Shown here: piece after piece, positions 63,208 to 64,000 of the stretch
Position numbering within the stretch: position 1 is the stretch's first letter
Layout: every line of letters starts with the position of its first letter
From: Larus michahellis
Taxonomy: Eukaryota > Chordata > Aves > Charadriiformes > Laridae
Reading direction: 5' to 3'
Length of the DNA stretch: 64,000 nucleotides
Assembly: GCF_964199755.1 (NCBI RefSeq)
Contig: NC_133898.1
Coordinates: 108,676,847-108,740,846, forward strand
Notes under the pieces: model-generated
The model's database searches: none
Seen by the model: the letters and a program-made list of their open reading frames with translations, nothing else
Told to the model about the DNA's origin: nothing
Position numbers and translations under genes: made by a program

Positions 63208-64000
63208 GGTCATTGTATTCTACCAATAAAACTCAGAAGATTTTCACATAACTGTGTCTGACTACATAAAACTACATTTTCACCAACCCACAGGGGAAGA
63301 CACGGACAAAATTATGTGATACAAAAAAAATCATGTATTTCCTCCCTTTTGGTCCAAACAACAGCAACGCCAGCATCCCTCAGGAAAATATGTTTCCATC
63401 AAGCAATAGTCCTTGGAGGCCTTTCAGCTCTGGCTTGATCTTCCAGGCACTCAGCCTCTCACAGAAATGCTTCAGCTTCCCTGATCGGTTTCTGCTTCAT
63501 AGACCCACGCCTACAGAAAATGTTCATCTTCACATATAAAAATAATAGAAGGGGGTCAAGAAAAATAAAATCTCTGCACTTCACAGCCAGAGCTGTAACC
63601 ATTGATCTAAGACATCGTACTGATTTGTATTCACTTTGACCCACAACTCTTCTTCATTTAATACATCCAAAGTTGATCCTCAGCTGATGATTTACCGTCT
63701 TGTAGGTGATTGTCCTACAATGTGAATGTAGGCTGCTATTATTACATAGCTTAACCCCACATTTGTACCTGAACTCATTACTGTGGGCTGCCTTTACTGA
63801 CAGAGGAAAAAGCCACTTCTCAAACGCACTTAGTCTCCTTCTGAAGTAAACGTCTACAATTGGTAAGTAGCTCAGATACAGATGTCAAAGCTGCAGAGGT
63901 CTTAGAAGTGGGCAAAATGGCCCCTGCATCCACTTCTCAGATACATTTTCTTAGCTTGTGTTTAATAACACATGCAGTAGCCTTCTGAGTAAAAAACGTG

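Larger units (their letters stand above)
60621..64000. other. Right edge: AT-rich sequence with simple repeats, no gene
   Basis: Contains several poly(A) and purine tracts (listed) and a T13C7 tract. No coding exon, CR1 or RNA gene recognised. Confidence 0.55.

Overview
The window is vertebrate nuclear DNA, and almost certainly from a bird. It is AT-rich, the one recognisable gene is split into short exons by long introns, and it carries several CR1 retrotransposon fragments, two of which end in the avian-type ATTCTATGATTCTATG tail. No bacterial or plasmid features are present. The exact species cannot be read from the sequence.

The recognisable gene is MYOM2 (M-protein, myomesin-2), on the minus strand, running from its start codon at 41351 leftwards past the window edge. 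I placed 18 coding exons by eye. Together they give 2,404 coding bases (801 complete codons plus one base), with every split codon rejoining in frame. This is the N-terminal 55% or so of a protein usually about 1,450-1,465 residues long. It covers the short head, a charged helical stretch, two Ig-like domains and four of the five fibronectin type III (FN3) domains. The fifth FN3 domain and the C-terminal Ig domains, which bind titin/myosin and dimerise at the sarcomere M-band, lie beyond position 1. Introns range from 80 bp to 8.9 kb and hold CR1 copies, a pure (AAAAT)26 microsatellite and GC-richer patches.

The right-hand third (41.4-64 kb) lies upstream of MYOM2 and has no gene I can name. 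It contains an ancient CR1 next to the start-codon exon, a GC-rich patch sharing a 46-bp block with a site 17 kb away, a candidate solo LTR with a 189-bp tandem repeat and a TATA box, further CR1 pieces and A-rich tracts. The most intriguing part is a set of small open segments on the minus strand bounded by splice-like sites (about 43.6-49.6 kb). The last two join in frame and end in a stop codon followed by AATAAA. They could be the tail of a small undescribed gene just upstream of MYOM2, or non-coding leader exons of MYOM2 itself. This is inference from sequence only.
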